Origin: Moanibacter sp964542645
Lineage (GTDB): Bacteria; Verrucomicrobiota; Verrucomicrobiia; Opitutales; UBA2987
Direction: 5' to 3'
Assembly (NCBI GenBank): GCA_964542645.1
Contig: CAZIUG010000015.1
Span: 620,001-684,000, forward strand
Length of the DNA: 64,000 nucleotides
Shown: piece after piece, positions 63,333 through 64,000 of the stretch
Position numbering within the stretch: the stretch's first letter is position 1
How the letters are laid out: each line of letters starts with the position of its first letter
Notes under the pieces: model-generated
The model's input: the letters and a program-made list of their open reading frames with translations, nothing else
What the model was told of the DNA's origin: nothing
The model's database searches: none
Program-made: the position numbers and the translations under genes

Positions 63333-64000
63333 ATGCACAAGATTATGAAAAACTATGCCATCGGGCTTTGTGCGCTTCTAGCAGCAGTTTTCGCCCTTCC
63401 CGTTTCCGCTCAAGAAGTAAAACCTAAAGGCAAAAAAGTGACGGAATTAAAGCTATCCGGACGCATACAAGCTCAGTGGGACCACATTGAGTCCGATGAG
63501 ACTGACGCCGATCGCAACCACTTTTACTTCCGCCGCCTCTTCTTTGGAGGACATGCCAAGCTGGGAGGTAATTGGGGAGGGGACGTGGTACTGGACTTCG
63601 CCGCCTCGCCTAACTCGGAAGGCAGCGGCAAGGCCGATCAGGTCTTCATTGACGCAGCTTCAGCTTGGTACAAGGTCAACCATTTTATCCGACTCGACTT
63701 TGGCCAGCTTAAAGTTCCCTTCGGGATGGAGGAAACATCCTCATCCTCTAAGATCAAGGCAATCGAGCGCTCGGCAATGAACCGTCAGTTTGCAGAACGC
63801 CTCAAGTTTCATGCCCGCCATATGGGCATTTTTGCCAAAGGGAATCTCGGCAAATCGGGCTTCTCCTATAATGCCGCTATCGTAAACGCAGGACAAAACC
63901 ACAGCTCTAAGGATTCTGCCCTGAAGAAAGGGCTCTACGGATACAAACGCAACGAATTCGCCTACTTCGGACGAATCGCCTATTCCAACTACGATGCGGA
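63333..64000 (+). CDS. Phosphate-selective porin (OprO/OprP family), N-terminal part
   Basis: The frame is open from ATG 63333 to the window edge. A signal peptide (MHKIMKNYAIGLCALLAAVF, cleavage after PVSA) is followed by a short linker (QEVKPKGKKVTELK) and then outer-membrane beta strands. The segments SGRIQAQWDHIES, NHFYFRRLFFGGHAKL, DVVLDFAAS and IRLDFGQLKVPFGMEE are typical of OprO/P porins, including the FGQxKxPFG motif. It should form an outer-membrane channel; phosphate selectivity is inferred from the family. The C-terminal strands lie outside the window. Confidence 0.88.
   Translation, partial: MHKIMKNYAIGLCALLAAVFALPVSAQEVKPKGKKVTELKLSGRIQAQWDHIESDETDADRNHFYFRRLFFGGHAKLGGNWGGDVVLDFAASPNSEGSGKADQVFIDAASAWYKVNHFIRLDFGQLKVPFGMEETSSSSKIKAIERSAMNRQFAERLKFHARHMGIFAKGNLGKSGFSYNAAIVNAGQNHSSKDSALKKGLYGYKRNEFAYFGRIAYSNYDA

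Overview
The window looks like a chromosomal segment of a free-living Gram-negative bacterium of the PVC group, most likely a marine Verrucomicrobiota of the Opitutae/Puniceicoccales type. The basis is gene content only: KDO/LPS genes (waaA, kdsD, kdsA) and an OprO/P porin show an outer membrane. An intact mreB-mreC-mreD-mrdA block, Sel1/TonB-C proteins, a DUF5069 protein, a PhyH dioxygenase and a bacterial AP2-domain protein fit that group. The taxonomic call is inference. There are no rRNA genes, insertion sequences, phage genes or CRISPR arrays. Intergenic spaces of 300-600 bp are common, and TTG starts are frequent.

Layout. 1-8 kb: the N-terminal part of trpA (cut by the window edge), an M16 zinc protease, waaA and a fused class II aldolase/short-chain dehydrogenase. 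7.9-11.6 kb: lexA with a near-consensus promoter, a Sel1-repeat protein with a TonB C-terminal domain, tRNA-His, and an OsmC-type peroxidase gene with an in-frame TGA at the resolving-cysteine codon. 11.8-20.2 kb (minus strand): a NAD-linked molybdenum formate dehydrogenase (alpha and beta subunits), fdhD and a SNF2 helicase. 20.7-24.8 kb: an RNase D-like exonuclease, a thioredoxin-like ferredoxin, a tandem AP2-like protein and a Kef/CPA2 antiporter. 25-31.9 kb: mreBCD-mrdA, a PhoD phosphatase and a DUF4136 lipoprotein. 32-38.9 kb: small enzymes, a quinone oxidoreductase, a PhyH dioxygenase, kdsD-kdsA and an MDR dehydrogenase. 39-56.8 kb: a catabolic block with an orphan xanthine-dehydrogenase-type molybdo-subunit, PncC, a paired active/degenerate SDR operon, a second MDR dehydrogenase, a serine hydrolase, an MBL hydrolase, an aminotransferase, HyuA/HyuB, an amidohydrolase, an RraA-like protein and a threonine-dehydratase-like protein. 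57-64 kb: a GT2 transferase and a DUF374 acyltransferase, tRNA-Ala, nadA-nadC-nadB, tRNA-Asp and the start of a phosphate-selective porin.

How the parts work together. The mre/mrd genes build the elongasome, and waaA, kdsD and kdsA supply and attach KDO to lipid A. nadA, nadB and nadC form the complete de novo route from aspartate to nicotinate mononucleotide. FdhD supplies sulfur to the molybdenum cofactor of the adjacent formate dehydrogenase. The 39-57 kb block reads as oxidation and hydrolysis of small organic molecules, but its substrate cannot be named from sequence.

The most notable observation is the OsmC gene. The reading frame stops with TGA exactly where OsmC proteins carry the second catalytic cysteine, continues in frame for 20 codons of typical OsmC C-terminus, and a stable hairpin sits just 3' of the TGA. 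This is the pattern of a bacterial selenoprotein. Second is the paired SDR operon, in which the upstream partner has lost the nucleotide-binding glycines, the catalytic Tyr/Lys and a canonical start codon.
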